A stretch of DNA of 64,000 nt from an uncultured Pelagibacteraceae bacterium (GTDB taxonomy: Bacteria; Pseudomonadota; Alphaproteobacteria; Pelagibacterales; Pelagibacteraceae): positions 1-64,000 of the forward strand of contig CACKFS010000002.1 of assembly GCA_902599575.1 (NCBI GenBank), in the 5' to 3' direction. Position numbers and translations under genes: made by a program. Below the pieces are notes generated by a model. That model made no database searches and was not told the origin of the DNA. It saw only the letters and a list, made by a program, of their open reading frames with translations. Below are positions 17,949 through 26,013 of this stretch, in pieces. Every line of letters begins with the position of its first letter. The stretch's first letter is position 1.

Positions 17949-18033
17949 AGGTAATATTAAATATTAAAATTTTTGGGTAGTTATAGAAAATATATATGTA
18001 TAAGTACAGAAAATTTTTATAATACTTCAGCAT

Positions 18034-18750
18034 ATGGAAAATACAAAAAAATTAAAAATTTATTTGGGTATTTCTTATATAATTTTGATATCCACATTTT
18101 TATATTATTTTTTTAGTAAATTTTCTTTACAAGAGGTATCAAGTTATGAGTTTATAAAAAACAATGTTGACTACTTTTCCAATCTAAAAAATAAGAATTA
18201 CTTTACATTAATCATAACTTTTTTTTTCTTTGTAGTTATCTGGGTTTTGCTGTTGGGATTTGGCTCACCAGTCGCTTTAGCATCAGGTTTCATATTTGGA
18301 AAGTGGATTGGCACAATCCTAATTACGGTATCTTTATCTATTGGTTCTTTATTACTATATTTGATTACTATTTTCTTTTTTAAAGATTTGGTTCACCAAA
18401 AACTTGGCAATCGGATGGTTTTCTTAAAAGAATTATTTAACAAAAATGAATTTTTATATTTTTTAGTATATAGATTTATTGGAGGAATACCTTTTTTTAT
18501 AGCTAATACACTCCCTGTAATATTTAATATCAAAATAAAAAATTATTTTTTCGGAACTCTAATCGGGATGATTCCTCAATTGTTTATTATGGTTTCAATT
18601 GGGAGTGGTCTTGAAAAAATTATTGATGCTAATACTACTCCACCCTCATTCTTTGAAATAATTTTTTCTAAAGAGATATATTTACCTCTTATAGCTTTCT
18701 TGTTCATAGTAATAATTAGCGTTTTTTTAAAAAAGAAATTGTATAAATAA
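18034..18750 (+). CDS. TVP38/TMEM64 (DedA-like) membrane protein
   Basis: Integral membrane protein of 238 residues with about six helices, belonging to the SNARE-associated/VTT-domain family. The core motif FGSPVALASGFIFGKWIGT, and later YRFIGGIPFFIANTLP, match TVP38/TMEM64 proteins, which are thought to act in lipid scrambling or undecaprenyl-phosphate/lipid handling. The specific role is unknown. Divergent from rpmH; a minus-strand tRNA-Thr begins 7 bases after its stop. Confidence 0.85.
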   Translation: MENTKKLKIYLGISYIILISTFLYYFFSKFSLQEVSSYEFIKNNVDYFSNLKNKNYFTLIITFFFFVVIWVLLLGFGSPVALASGFIFGKWIGTILITVSLSIGSLLLYLITIFFFKDLVHQKLGNRMVFLKELFNKNEFLYFLVYRFIGGIPFFIANTLPVIFNIKIKNYFFGTLIGMIPQLFIMVSIGSGLEKIIDANTTPPSFFEIIFSKEIYLPLIAFLFIVIISVFLKKKLYK

Positions 18751-18756
18751 AATAAT

Positions 18757-18832
18757 TGGTGCCCCTTGCCCGACTTGCACGGACGGCTTTTTCCTTACCA
18801 TGGAAATACTCTACTACCTGAGTTAAAGGGGC
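18757..18832 (-). tRNA. tRNA-Thr (anticodon GGT)
   Basis: Read on the minus strand: acceptor GCCCCTT pairs with AAGGGGC, discriminator A and an encoded CCA. The anticodon stem TTTCC/GGAAA closes the loop ATGGTAA, giving anticodon GGT (threonine ACC/ACT). The D arm (ACTC/GAGT) and T arm (GTCCG/CGGGC) are well formed. The T loop reads TGCAAGT instead of the usual TTCRANT start. It lies alone between two plus-strand genes, so it needs its own minus-strand promoter in 18833-18931. Confidence 0.95.
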
Positions 18833-18931
18833 TTTTAAGGAATGATAAATTTACTGTATAAAATTAATTTTTTCAAATTATTGCCTTATTTTTTTTTTTT
18901 AATATAAGTATAATTTTTGTTAAAGAAATTT

Positions 18932-19126
18932 ATGGGAATTCATTACGATTATAAATCTACAAGAGGTGCCAAGGCTATGGAGAAGCAAGCTAAAAGAGAA
19001 AAAAAGCTTGCCGAGAAAAGAGCAAAAAAACAACTTAAGTCTGGCTTAAATAAAAAAGAGGAAGAAACAATTCCTATTGATCAAGTAGTCACATTAGAAC
19101 ACTTAACAAATCCTGAAAAAAAATAA
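18932..19126 (+). CDS. Small Lys/Glu-rich protein, unknown
   Basis: Encodes 64 residues (MGIHYDYKSTRGAKAMEKQ...) dominated by Lys, Glu and Ala in a predicted helix (about 13-40), followed by an acidic tail. I start at ATG 18932 rather than the upstream TTG at 18917. It precedes another tiny basic protein gene and dcd-murA in the same direction, so co-expression is likely. No family recognised; a nucleic-acid or ribosome-associated role is conceivable but not supported beyond composition. Confidence 0.6.
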   Translation: MGIHYDYKSTRGAKAMEKQAKREKKLAEKRAKKQLKSGLNKKEEETIPIDQVVTLEHLTNPEKK

Positions 19127-19131
19127 CAAGA

Positions 19132-19242
19132 ATGAATAACAAAAGAAAGCCCTCAAAGCTTGATCTTGAAAGGGCTTTACGTCAAAACTTAAGAAAAAGA
19201 AAAATTTTTAAAAAACCAAAAAAAAAAAATGATACTAAATGA
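19132..19242 (+). CDS. Tiny basic protein upstream of dcd, unknown
   Basis: A 36-codon frame (MNNKRKPSKLDLERALRQ...) with ATG five bases after the preceding stop and an end overlapping the dcd start by 14 bases. Content is about one-third Lys/Arg, with a short amphipathic helix KLDLERALRQNLRKRK. The head segment K-L-D-L-E-x-A-L-R-x-N-L resembles short conserved proteins I recall near dcd/murA in alphaproteobacteria, but I cannot name a family. Translational coupling to dcd is likely. Confidence 0.5.
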   Translation: MNNKRKPSKLDLERALRQNLRKRKIFKKPKKKNDTK

Positions 19243-19780
19243 TAAACAAATAAAAAAGTTATCAGAGGAGGAAGAAATGATAACACCTTTCGTCTCAGAA
19301 AGTATATCAAAAGGTATAAGTCACGGACTTAACTCTTTTGGTTACGATTTAAGATGTGGCTCAGAATTTAAAATATTTACAAATATAAAAGGTGCTACAG
19401 CTGACCCAAAAAATTTCAGTGAGGATAATTTCGTGACAGTTAAAGGTGAAGAGTTCATATTAATACCTCCAAATTCATTTGCATTAGCGAGTAGTTTAGA
19501 ATATTTTAAGATGCCAAGAAATGTTACAGGACTTGTTACAGCTAAATCTACTTATGCAAGATGCGGATTGGGTACCCCTCCAACAGTTTTAGAAGCCGGA
19601 TGGCATGGAAATTTAGTTTTAGAGTTTTCTAATCACACAAGTAATTCCATAAAACTTTATGCCAATAGTGGAGCTGCACAGATATTATTTTTTAAAGGAG
19701 ATCACCCGGAGGTTTCTTACTCAGATAGAAAAGGTAAGTATCAAGGTCAAGTTGGAATTACGCTAGCAAAATCAAAATAA
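19229..19780 (+). CDS. dcd: dCTP deaminase
   Basis: Trimeric enzyme (183 residues) converting dCTP to dUTP for thymidylate synthesis. Conserved segments: SFGYDLRCGSEF, VTAKSTYARCGLGTPPTVLEAGWHGNLVLEFSN (catalytic Glu region, nucleotide site) and the C-terminal KYQGQVGITLAKSK tail that closes over the active site. Length and tail are of the alphaproteobacterial type. It is followed directly, without spacing, by murA. Confidence 0.95.
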   Translation: MILNDKQIKKLSEEEEMITPFVSESISKGISHGLNSFGYDLRCGSEFKIFTNIKGATADPKNFSEDNFVTVKGEEFILIPPNSFALASSLEYFKMPRNVTGLVTAKSTYARCGLGTPPTVLEAGWHGNLVLEFSNHTSNSIKLYANSGAAQILFFKGDHPEVSYSDRKGKYQGQVGITLAKSK

Positions 19781-21049
19781 ATGAAAAGATTTTTAATAAA
19801 TGGCCCTAATAAAGGAGTTAAGGGTGAAATTAACGTAAGTGGTGCTAAAAATTCTTGTTTACCTTTAATGGCAGCTTCAATTTTGTTTAAGAAAAAGGTT
19901 ATTTTAAGAAATGCACCTTTTGTTAAGGATGTTTTGACCATGAAAGATTTGCTTATATCTTTAGGTTCAAAAGTCGAGCTCATAAAAGAAAAAAAAATTA
20001 TTAAAATAACAAATAATAAAAAACATAAATTAATTGTTCCATACAACTTAGTTTCAACTATGAGAGCGGGCGTTTTAACAATGGGACCTTTATTAGCTAG
20101 ATATCCAAAAAGTAAAATTAGAGTAGCTTTAGGTGGAGGTTGTGCTTTGGGTGTTAGAGACACTTCTTGGCATCTTTCAGGATTTAAAAGTCTTGGTGCA
20201 GATAATACTCTTAACAAAGGTTATGTGAACATTTACTCAAAAAACGGTTTAAAAGGAAAAATTTTTAAATTTCCAAAAGTTACTGTTACAGGAAGTTCAA
20301 ATTTGATTATGGCATCAGTGCTTATAAATGGAGAACATATAATCAAAAATATTTCAATAGAACCTGAAGTTAAAGATTTGATTAAATTTTTAAATAATTC
20401 CGGGGCACAAATAAAGTTTATAGGAAAAAGATCTATAAAAATTCAAGGGGTTAATGAACTTGTAAATGGCGATCATACTATTATTGGAGATAGGATTGAA
20501 GCTTTTAGTTACTTATGTGTTGCAGCGATAACGAATGGGAAAGTAAAGGTAAAAAAAATTGATCCCAGACACTTAAATACAGAATTAAGAATATTAAAAA
20601 AAATTGGATACAAAATAGAAATTAATTACAATTCAATCATGATTTCACCAGGTAAAAAAACAAAACCTGTATCAATTAAAACTGGTCCTTGGCCACAATT
20701 TGCCACCGACAACATGCCAATTATTCTTGCTGTTTTAACAAAGGTTTCTGGAAAAAGTGTAATTGAAGAGACAATATTCTCAAATAGATTTATGGCAGTT
20801 CCAGAGTTAAAAAGAATGGGCGCAAAAATATCGATAAAGAAAAATAAGGCATTTATTTTTGGACAAAAAAAATTAAATGCTGCAGATTGTATTTCATCAG
20901 ATTTAAGAACTACATTTTCAATAATTTTAGGAGCAATATCGGCCGAGGGATCCTCTACAATATCTAGGATTTATCATGGTTTAAGAGGTTATGAAAACTT
21001 ACAAATCAAGCTCAAAAAATTAGGTATTAAAATTAAATTAAAAAAATAA
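19781..21049 (+). CDS. murA: UDP-N-acetylglucosamine 1-carboxyvinyltransferase
   Basis: First committed enzyme of peptidoglycan synthesis (422 residues), transferring enolpyruvate from PEP to UDP-GlcNAc. SGAKNSCLPLMAASIL (Lys/Asn of the active site) is at the N-terminus. The catalytic loop keeps Cys121 (GGGCALGVRD), so it should be fosfomycin-sensitive in principle. TGPWPQFATDNMP and GLRGYENLQ match the family ends. Stop overlaps the next start (TAATG). Confidence 0.96.
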   Translation: MKRFLINGPNKGVKGEINVSGAKNSCLPLMAASILFKKKVILRNAPFVKDVLTMKDLLISLGSKVELIKEKKIIKITNNKKHKLIVPYNLVSTMRAGVLTMGPLLARYPKSKIRVALGGGCALGVRDTSWHLSGFKSLGADNTLNKGYVNIYSKNGLKGKIFKFPKVTVTGSSNLIMASVLINGEHIIKNISIEPEVKDLIKFLNNSGAQIKFIGKRSIKIQGVNELVNGDHTIIGDRIEAFSYLCVAAITNGKVKVKKIDPRHLNTELRILKKIGYKIEINYNSIMISPGKKTKPVSIKTGPWPQFATDNMPIILAVLTKVSGKSVIEETIFSNRFMAVPELKRMGAKISIKKNKAFIFGQKKLNAADCISSDLRTTFSIILGAISAEGSSTISRIYHGLRGYENLQIKLKKLGIKIKLKK

Positions 21050-21450
21050 TGTCCAAAAAATATTTAGCTAAAATTTTAGCAAGAGATTTGAATGGATTAA
21101 ACCTAATTTCTTTATATTGTCATAAATCAATTTTAAAAATATCAGATATTAAATTTCTAAAAGAAAATAAGATTTTTCTACTATCTCTACAAAGAAACTC
21201 AATTAAAATAAAAAATAAAAATAAAGTATTGAGCATATGTAAATTCGAATTTATTGATCAAGCTAAGTCAAAAAATATAAATCAATATTCATTAAAAAAA
21301 GATTTATCACTTCTTGCTATAGATACTATTAAAACAAAAAAAGGCTTCGAATTTAATTTGTTATTTTCTAATAATGGCTTTATAACGTTATCCTCAGAAA
21401 TTATAGAAGTTACACTTGAGGATTTAAAGGAAATTAAAAATGATTTATAG
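21049..21450 (+). CDS. DUF2948 family protein
   Basis: Protein of 133 residues between murA and hisD, the exact place where alphaproteobacteria encode DUF2948 proteins. Segments LARDLNGLNLISLYCHKSIL and LSLQRNSIKI fit that family, as does the predicted beta-rich fold. No function is known. Starts by overlapping the murA stop by one base and ends 11 bases inside hisD, so it is translationally coupled to both. Confidence 0.75.
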   Translation: MSKKYLAKILARDLNGLNLISLYCHKSILKISDIKFLKENKIFLLSLQRNSIKIKNKNKVLSICKFEFIDQAKSKNINQYSLKKDLSLLAIDTIKTKKGFEFNLLFSNNGFITLSSEIIEVTLEDLKEIKNDL

Positions 21451-22720
21451 ATTAAATGCAAATAGTAAAAATTTTCAAAGGGATCTAATAAAAAAGGTAA
21501 ATAAGAGGTCAGTTTTTTCTGACAGGGATTATAATATTGCAAAAAAAATCGTTTTAGATGTAAAAAGAAATGGGGATAAAGCAGTACTTAAATATGAAAA
21601 AAAATTCAATAAAAATAAGAAGCTTAAGTCAAGCTACGAAAATATAATTAGAAATATTAAAAGATTAAATCCAAAAGTTAAAAAATCTATAGATTTCGCA
21701 TTCCAGAGAATTTTATCATTTCATAAAAATCAAAAGTCGAAAGATATTAAATTTTCAGATAGTTTGAATAATAAAATTGATTACAAGTACAAACCTTTGA
21801 ATTCAGTTGGGATTTATATACCCGGTGGCAATGCAAGTTTTCCATCTACAGTTTTAATGAACGCAATTCCTGCTATGCTTGCAGGTGTCAAAAGAATTGT
21901 TATTGCAAATCCTGTAAGAGATAAAGATCAAAGTGCTGCTGTTTTATACGCAGCTAAAAAATGTGGTGTAAGAGAAATTTATAGAATAGGTGGAGCACAA
22001 GCAATAGCTGCACTTACTTATGGAACTAAAACAATTAAACGAGTAGATAAAATAGTTGGACCTGGAAATATTTACGTTGCAGCAGCGAAAAAAATAGTTT
22101 TTGGTGAAGTTGGTATCGATATGATTGCCGGCCCATCAGAAATAACTGTCGTCGCAGATAAAAGCTCAAATATAAAATGGGTTGCAGCAGATTTAATTGG
22201 TCAAGCAGAACATGATATTAATGCTCAATGTATCCTTATCTCAAAAAATAAAGAACTAATTGATAAAGTTCAAAAGGAATTAAAAATACAGTTGCAAAGT
22301 TTACCACGTAAAAAAATTGCATCAGGAAGTTTAAAAAAAAATGGTTTATTAATTTTTGCAAATTCGGATAAAAAAATTTCTGATATTATTAACATTATAG
22401 CGCCAGAACATTTAGAACTTAGTTTGGACAAATATAAATCTATTTTAAAAAATGTAAAAAATGCGGGTTCGATATGCACTGGAAAATATTCAGCAATGGC
22501 TGTAACGGATTATTGTGCGGGTAGTAATCACACTTTACCAACTCACTCTTCTGCAAAATTTTTCAGCGGACTGTCTGTTTTCGATTTTTTTAAAAGAATT
22601 TCTTATATAAATTTATCAAAAAAGGGTATTGAAACTATTGGTGAAAAAGTTATAAATCTTGCAACTTATGAAGGTTTAGATGGACACGCTAGATCAGTTA
22701 AATTAAGAATAGGAGAATAA
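21440..22720 (+). CDS. hisD: Histidinol dehydrogenase
   Basis: Zinc enzyme (426 residues) catalysing the last two oxidations of histidine synthesis, histidinol to histidine, with NAD. Motifs: VGIYIPGGNASFPSTVLM, VGPGNIYVAAAKK and IDMIAGPSEITVVAD, plus zinc/catalytic residues in GQAEHDINAQC and APEHLELSL and the TDYCAGSNHTLPT segment. Overlaps DUF2948 by 11 bases; infA follows after three bases. hisZ and hisG lie 2 kb downstream. Confidence 0.96.
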   Translation: MIYRLNANSKNFQRDLIKKVNKRSVFSDRDYNIAKKIVLDVKRNGDKAVLKYEKKFNKNKKLKSSYENIIRNIKRLNPKVKKSIDFAFQRILSFHKNQKSKDIKFSDSLNNKIDYKYKPLNSVGIYIPGGNASFPSTVLMNAIPAMLAGVKRIVIANPVRDKDQSAAVLYAAKKCGVREIYRIGGAQAIAALTYGTKTIKRVDKIVGPGNIYVAAAKKIVFGEVGIDMIAGPSEITVVADKSSNIKWVAADLIGQAEHDINAQCILISKNKELIDKVQKELKIQLQSLPRKKIASGSLKKNGLLIFANSDKKISDIINIIAPEHLELSLDKYKSILKNVKNAGSICTGKYSAMAVTDYCAGSNHTLPTHSSAKFFSGLSVFDFFKRISYINLSKKGIETIGEKVINLATYEGLDGHARSVKLRIGE

Positions 22721-22723
22721 AAT

Positions 22724-22939
22724 TTGTCAAAGCAAGACTCTTTAGAATTTAAAGGAAAAGTTATAGATCTTTTACCCAATGCAATGTTTAGAGTAAAGCT
22801 GGAAAACAATCATATTGTAACTGCACACACTGCAGGAAAGCTAAGAAAAAACAGAATTAGGGTTTTGCAAGGAGATAACGTTACAGTAGAGGTTACTCCC
22901 TACGATTTAACAAAAGGGCGTATCATATTTAGATTTTAA
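22724..22939 (+). CDS. infA: Translation initiation factor IF-1
   Basis: S1-domain protein of 71 residues binding the 30S A site. The sequence [20 protein letters not shown] and the ending [14 protein letters not shown] are diagnostic. It begins with TTG, preceded at good spacing by AGGAG (22711-22715, at the end of hisD). No ATG lies in frame nearby, so the rare start is real and probably keeps expression low. The stop codon ends one base before tRNA-Phe begins. Confidence 0.94.
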   Translation: MSKQDSLEFKGKVIDLLPNAMFRVKLENNHIVTAHTAGKLRKNRIRVLQGDNVTVEVTPYDLTKGRIIFRF

Positions 22940-22940
22940 T

Positions 22941-23015
22941 GGCCTTGTAGCTCAGTAGTAGAGCAGTACCCTGAAAAGGTATGTGTCGTAAGTGCGATTC
23001 TTACCAAGGCCACCA
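22941..23015 (+). tRNA. tRNA-Phe (anticodon GAA)
   Basis: Acceptor GGCCTTG pairs with CAAGGCC; discriminator A; CCA encoded. Anticodon stem GTACC/GGTAT with loop CTGAAAA gives GAA. D stem GCTC/GAGC, T arm GTAAG-TGCGATT-CTTAC. It starts one base after the infA stop, so it is almost certainly cut out of the infA transcript by tRNA processing enzymes. Confidence 0.96.
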
Positions 23016-23077
23016 CCAAAGTGACATTAAGTCAATTTAAATTACTTGCATTAAATTTAGAAATCTAATAACAACCT

Positions 23078-23098
23078 CTTAAGCTTAACAAGCTTAAG
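23078..23098 (+). promoter_or_regulatory. Palindrome in the cold-shock gene leader
   Basis: CTTAAGCTT-AAC-AAGCTTAAG is a perfect 9-bp inverted repeat ending one base before TATAAT (23099-23104) and 24 bases before the csp ATG. It could be an operator over the promoter, where the repeat would cover the -35 region. It could instead be a 5' UTR hairpin if transcription starts further upstream in the 107-base leader. Both readings are inference. Confidence 0.5.
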
Positions 23099-23122
23099 TA
23101 TAATAACTAACGAAAGAGTAAA

Positions 23123-23332
23123 ATGAGTCTAAAAGGTAAAGTAAAGTGGTTTAATGGAAAAAAAGGTTATGGTTTCATTGAGCGAGAAGACAAAGAAAAA
23201 GATGTATTCGTACATGCTTCAGCTGTAAGAGAAGCAGGTTTAAGATTCTTAAACGAAGGTGACGAGCTTACATTTGAAGTTGAAGACGGAGAAAAAGGTC
23301 CTGCCGCAGTAAAACTGCAAAAAACCTCTTAA
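23123..23332 (+). CDS. Cold-shock protein (CspA family)
   Basis: Single cold-shock domain of 69 residues that binds single-stranded RNA and DNA as a chaperone. RNP1 is KGYGFIER and RNP2 is VFVHAS; the start [15 protein letters not shown] is typical. It has an RBS-like GAAAGAG before the ATG, its own leader with a palindrome and a long hairpin after the stop, so it is probably a single-gene transcript. Usually very highly expressed in this group of bacteria. Confidence 0.96.
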   Translation: MSLKGKVKWFNGKKGYGFIEREDKEKDVFVHASAVREAGLRFLNEGDELTFEVEDGEKGPAAVKLQKTS

Positions 23333-23350
23333 TTCTAATTCATCAAAATA

Positions 23351-23416
23351 ATTGTATAGGGATAAGCAAGCTAAAAAGCTGATTTTATTCCTATACAATC
23401 AACTGTTGATTTTTTT
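23351..23416 (+). terminator. Long 3' hairpin and T run after csp
   Basis: A 15-bp stem (23351-23365 with 23385-23399, one G-U) contains a smaller stem AGCT-AAAA-AGCT (23369-23380). It is followed by ATCAA-CTG-TTGAT and seven T from 23410. The outer stem is AT-rich but long. This would end the csp transcript and protect its 3' end; it could also carry a small RNA. Confidence 0.7.
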
Positions 23417-23548
23417 AATTAAACTGTTAGTTAATTCGCGATGATTATAATTATTAAAAGTTTAATATTATCTCACAGACACCATTTTCATGCTGGCTGC
23501 AAGCTAGCTATTTAATCATTATATAAATTTAAAAATATCCACAATTAG

Positions 23549-23554
23549 TATACA
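23549..23554 (+). promoter_or_regulatory. Candidate -10 element for tRNA-His-hisS
   Basis: TATACA lies 12 bases before the mature 5' end of tRNA-His, giving a start about six bases upstream of it. No good -35 match is visible at 16-18 bases, so this is a weak call. Confidence 0.3.
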
Positions 23555-23566
23555 ACAAAGATAGGA

Positions 23567-23643
23567 GCACGGGTAGCTCAGTTGGTTAGAGCAGCGGTTT
23601 GTGGAACCGAAGGTCGACAGTTCGAATCTGTCCCCGTGTACCA
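23567..23643 (+). tRNA. tRNA-His (anticodon GTG), without encoded G-1
   Basis: Acceptor GCACGGG pairs with CCCGTGT (G-U at 1:72), discriminator A73 and encoded CCA. Anticodon loop TTGTGGA gives GTG. D arm GCTC/GAGC and T arm GACAG-TTCGAAT-CTGTC are regular; 27:43 is a G-A mismatch. The base before position 1 is A, so the universal extra G-1 is not encoded and C73 is replaced by A. This altered identity is known from part of the alphaproteobacteria. Confidence 0.95.
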
Positions 23644-23648
23644 AAAAA

Positions 23649-24983
23649 ATGGAAAAACAAAAAAAAATAAAACCTTTAAAGGAATTACCTTCAGGTTTTG
23701 AAGACAGAAAAGAAAAAGAGCTTTTAATCAGAGACTTCATAATTTCAAAGATTAAAGAGGTAATGGTTAAGTATGGCTTTCAATATCTTGAAACCCCAAG
23801 TTTTGAATATACTGAAAGTATAGGTAAATTTTTACCTGACAAAGAAAGGCCTGGAGAAGGTGTATTTTCTTTTAAAGATGAAAATAGATGGTTATCTTTA
23901 CGTTATGATTTAACAGCACCCTTGGCGAGATACGTTGCAAAAAATTTTAACGAAATACCAAAACCGTTTAAACGCTATCAATTAGGAACCGTTTGGAGGA
24001 ATGAAAAGCCAGGACCAGGAAGATATAGAGAGTTTCTTCAGTTCGATGCTGATTATGTTGGCACAAAAAATTTGCAGGCAGACGCAGAACTATGCGTAAT
24101 GATATCAGAAATCTTAGAAAACTGCGGCTTAACTAAAAATGATTATACAGTCAAAATATCATCTAGGAAAATTACAGATGAATTATTTAAAAAACTAAAA
24201 ATTCAGTCTCAGAAAAAAATTTCTATAATTCTTCGAGCTTTAGATAAAATAGATAGACTAGGGTGGACAGAGGTAAAAAAATTACTGGGCGAAGGCAGAA
24301 AAGATAAATCAGGAGATTATACAAAAGGAGCAGAATTAGACGTTGAACAAATAAAAGCTATAGAAAGCTCTTTGAATGTAAACTCACCTCAGAGCGAGGA
24401 TTTAAAACAAATAATAAAGATCTTTAAAGATTATAAATTTGATAACTATAAGTTTGATTCTTCGGTAATAAGAGGTTTAGAGTACTACACAGGCCCAATA
24501 TTTGAAGTTAATCTAAATTTCAGTGTAAAAAATTTAAAGGGACAAGTTATTCAATTTGGATCAATAGGTGGTGGAGGGAGATACGATAATTTAGTAAGCA
24601 ATTTTGGTAATCTTGATTATCCAGCAACTGGCATATCAGTGGGTATAGATAGACTTGTATTTGCATTGATGCAAAAAAAGGAATTTGATTTAAAAGTTAC
24701 CCGCCCTGTAATGATTAGTGTCTTTGATCAAAATAATATGAAAAAATATATAGAAATACTTAAGAAACTAAGATCAGAAAATATTAGTTCAGAGATTTAT
24801 CCTGGTGAGGGTAAAATAAAAAAACAAATGGAATACGCTAATAGAATTAGTTCTCCATGTGTAATTTTTGCCGGCGAAGAAGAAATTAAAAACTCAGAAG
24901 TCAAAATAAAAGATCTTAGAACTGGGAAGGAAACTAATATTAAAAATGAGAGCATGGTTAATGAAATCAAAAAAATTATCTGA
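23649..24983 (+). CDS. hisS: Histidine-tRNA ligase
   Basis: Class II synthetase of 444 residues. Motif 2 region (FKRYQLGTVWRNEKPGPGRYREF), the His-binding GLEYYTGPIFEV, and motif 3 (PATGISVGIDRLVFAL) are clear; the C-terminal anticodon-binding domain follows from about residue 345. I start at ATG 23649, five bases after tRNA-His, because a start further upstream would read through the tRNA. With the tRNA cut out, the message would be nearly leaderless. The 3' end overlaps hisZ. Confidence 0.95.
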   Translation: MEKQKKIKPLKELPSGFEDRKEKELLIRDFIISKIKEVMVKYGFQYLETPSFEYTESIGKFLPDKERPGEGVFSFKDENRWLSLRYDLTAPLARYVAKNFNEIPKPFKRYQLGTVWRNEKPGPGRYREFLQFDADYVGTKNLQADAELCVMISEILENCGLTKNDYTVKISSRKITDELFKKLKIQSQKKISIILRALDKIDRLGWTEVKKLLGEGRKDKSGDYTKGAELDVEQIKAIESSLNVNSPQSEDLKQIIKIFKDYKFDNYKFDSSVIRGLEYYTGPIFEVNLNFSVKNLKGQVIQFGSIGGGGRYDNLVSNFGNLDYPATGISVGIDRLVFALMQKKEFDLKVTRPVMISVFDQNNMKKYIEILKKLRSENISSEIYPGEGKIKKQMEYANRISSPCVIFAGEEEIKNSEVKIKDLRTGKETNIKNESMVNEIKKII

Positions 24984-26013
24984 AAATATATTAAAATTAA
25001 TAAAATCAGAAGGTTTTAAGTATATTAATTTAGATACTGTAATAGAAACTAATCATATCGTTGAAAGATCTGGTGAGTCTTTTAGACGTTTCATTTTCTC
25101 TTTTAATGATCAGAAAGGTAATGAAATTTGTCTCAGACCAGACTTAACAATTGCATCGTGTCTAAAATATTTAAATCAGAAAAGTAAAGCATCCAAAAAA
25201 GTGTTTTACAGTGGACAAGCTTTTAGAAAAACTCAAAGATTATCAGATAATATAATAAGAAATCAAATTGGTTTTGAAATTATCGGTTCTAACAAGGAAA
25301 AAGATGATGATAAAAAAATTATTAACACAGCAGTTAGATCATTATCAAAAGTAAAATTTTCATCGGGTGTTTTGACTATCGGAAATATCGAAATATTTAA
25401 ACTTCTATTGAATAAATTGGATATTCCTAAAAGATGGAGATTAAGACTACAAAGACATTTTTGGAGAGAAAAATATTTTAACGATTTGTTAAAAAGACTA
25501 GAAACTAATTCTGATGTAGATCCAACTATTGTTGAAATAGATAAAAAAAAATATGAAGTAATGCTTAAACAAAAACAATCAAAAATTATTGCTGGAAGGT
25601 CACTAAATGAGATTCTAAACAGATTTAATAATAAGATAAATGACCCAAGAAGGCCCCAAAAAGGCAAAAATGTCGTAAAAATAATAAAAGAGTTTCTTAA
25701 AATAGATTGTCCAATCAGTGAAGCATTTAACAAATTAAATCTTTTTTTTAAAAAATATAAAATTAATTTAAGAGTAGAAAAAAATTATTTCCCAATCTCT
25801 AAAAATAAATTTTCAAGATTAAATGTAAAATATTCAGCTTCTTTTGGAAGACAATTAGAATATTACACAGGTTTAGTCTTCAAAATTGATATTAAAATTA
25901 AATCAAATAAAATTAACATTATTAATGGTGGACGATACGATAATCTTATTGGTGATCTTGGATCGAATAAAAAAATACCAGCGGTTGGAGCAGCTATAAA
26001 TTTAAATGATTAA
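24961..26013 (+). CDS. hisZ: ATP phosphoribosyltransferase regulatory subunit
   Basis: HisRS-like protein of 350 residues without aminoacylation function, the partner that activates and makes histidine-sensitive the short-form HisG. It retains a class II core (LRPDLTIASCLKYL, SGQAFRKTQR, YYTGLVFKID, GGRYDNLIGDLG) but lacks the anticodon-binding domain. Two in-frame ATGs are possible (24946 and 24961); I chose the one with less overlap with hisS. It overlaps hisG by 8 bases. Confidence 0.9.
   Translation: MKSKKLSENILKLIKSEGFKYINLDTVIETNHIVERSGESFRRFIFSFNDQKGNEICLRPDLTIASCLKYLNQKSKASKKVFYSGQAFRKTQRLSDNIIRNQIGFEIIGSNKEKDDDKKIINTAVRSLSKVKFSSGVLTIGNIEIFKLLLNKLDIPKRWRLRLQRHFWREKYFNDLLKRLETNSDVDPTIVEIDKKKYEVMLKQKQSKIIAGRSLNEILNRFNNKINDPRRPQKGKNVVKIIKEFLKIDCPISEAFNKLNLFFKKYKINLRVEKNYFPISKNKFSRLNVKYSASFGRQLEYYTGLVFKIDIKIKSNKINIINGGRYDNLIGDLGSNKKIPAVGAAINLND

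Noticed and set aside
17949-18033. Replication origin beside rpmH
   Set aside because: rpmH often lies near dnaA/oriC, but no DnaA box (TTATCCACA-like) cluster or dnaA gene is present.
19747-20217. 156-codon minus-strand frame inside murA
   Set aside because: Shadow of the murA reading frame; no start signal and no protein motif.
23601-23648. N-terminal extension of hisS from ATG 23601
   Set aside because: The extra codons are the 3' half of tRNA-His.
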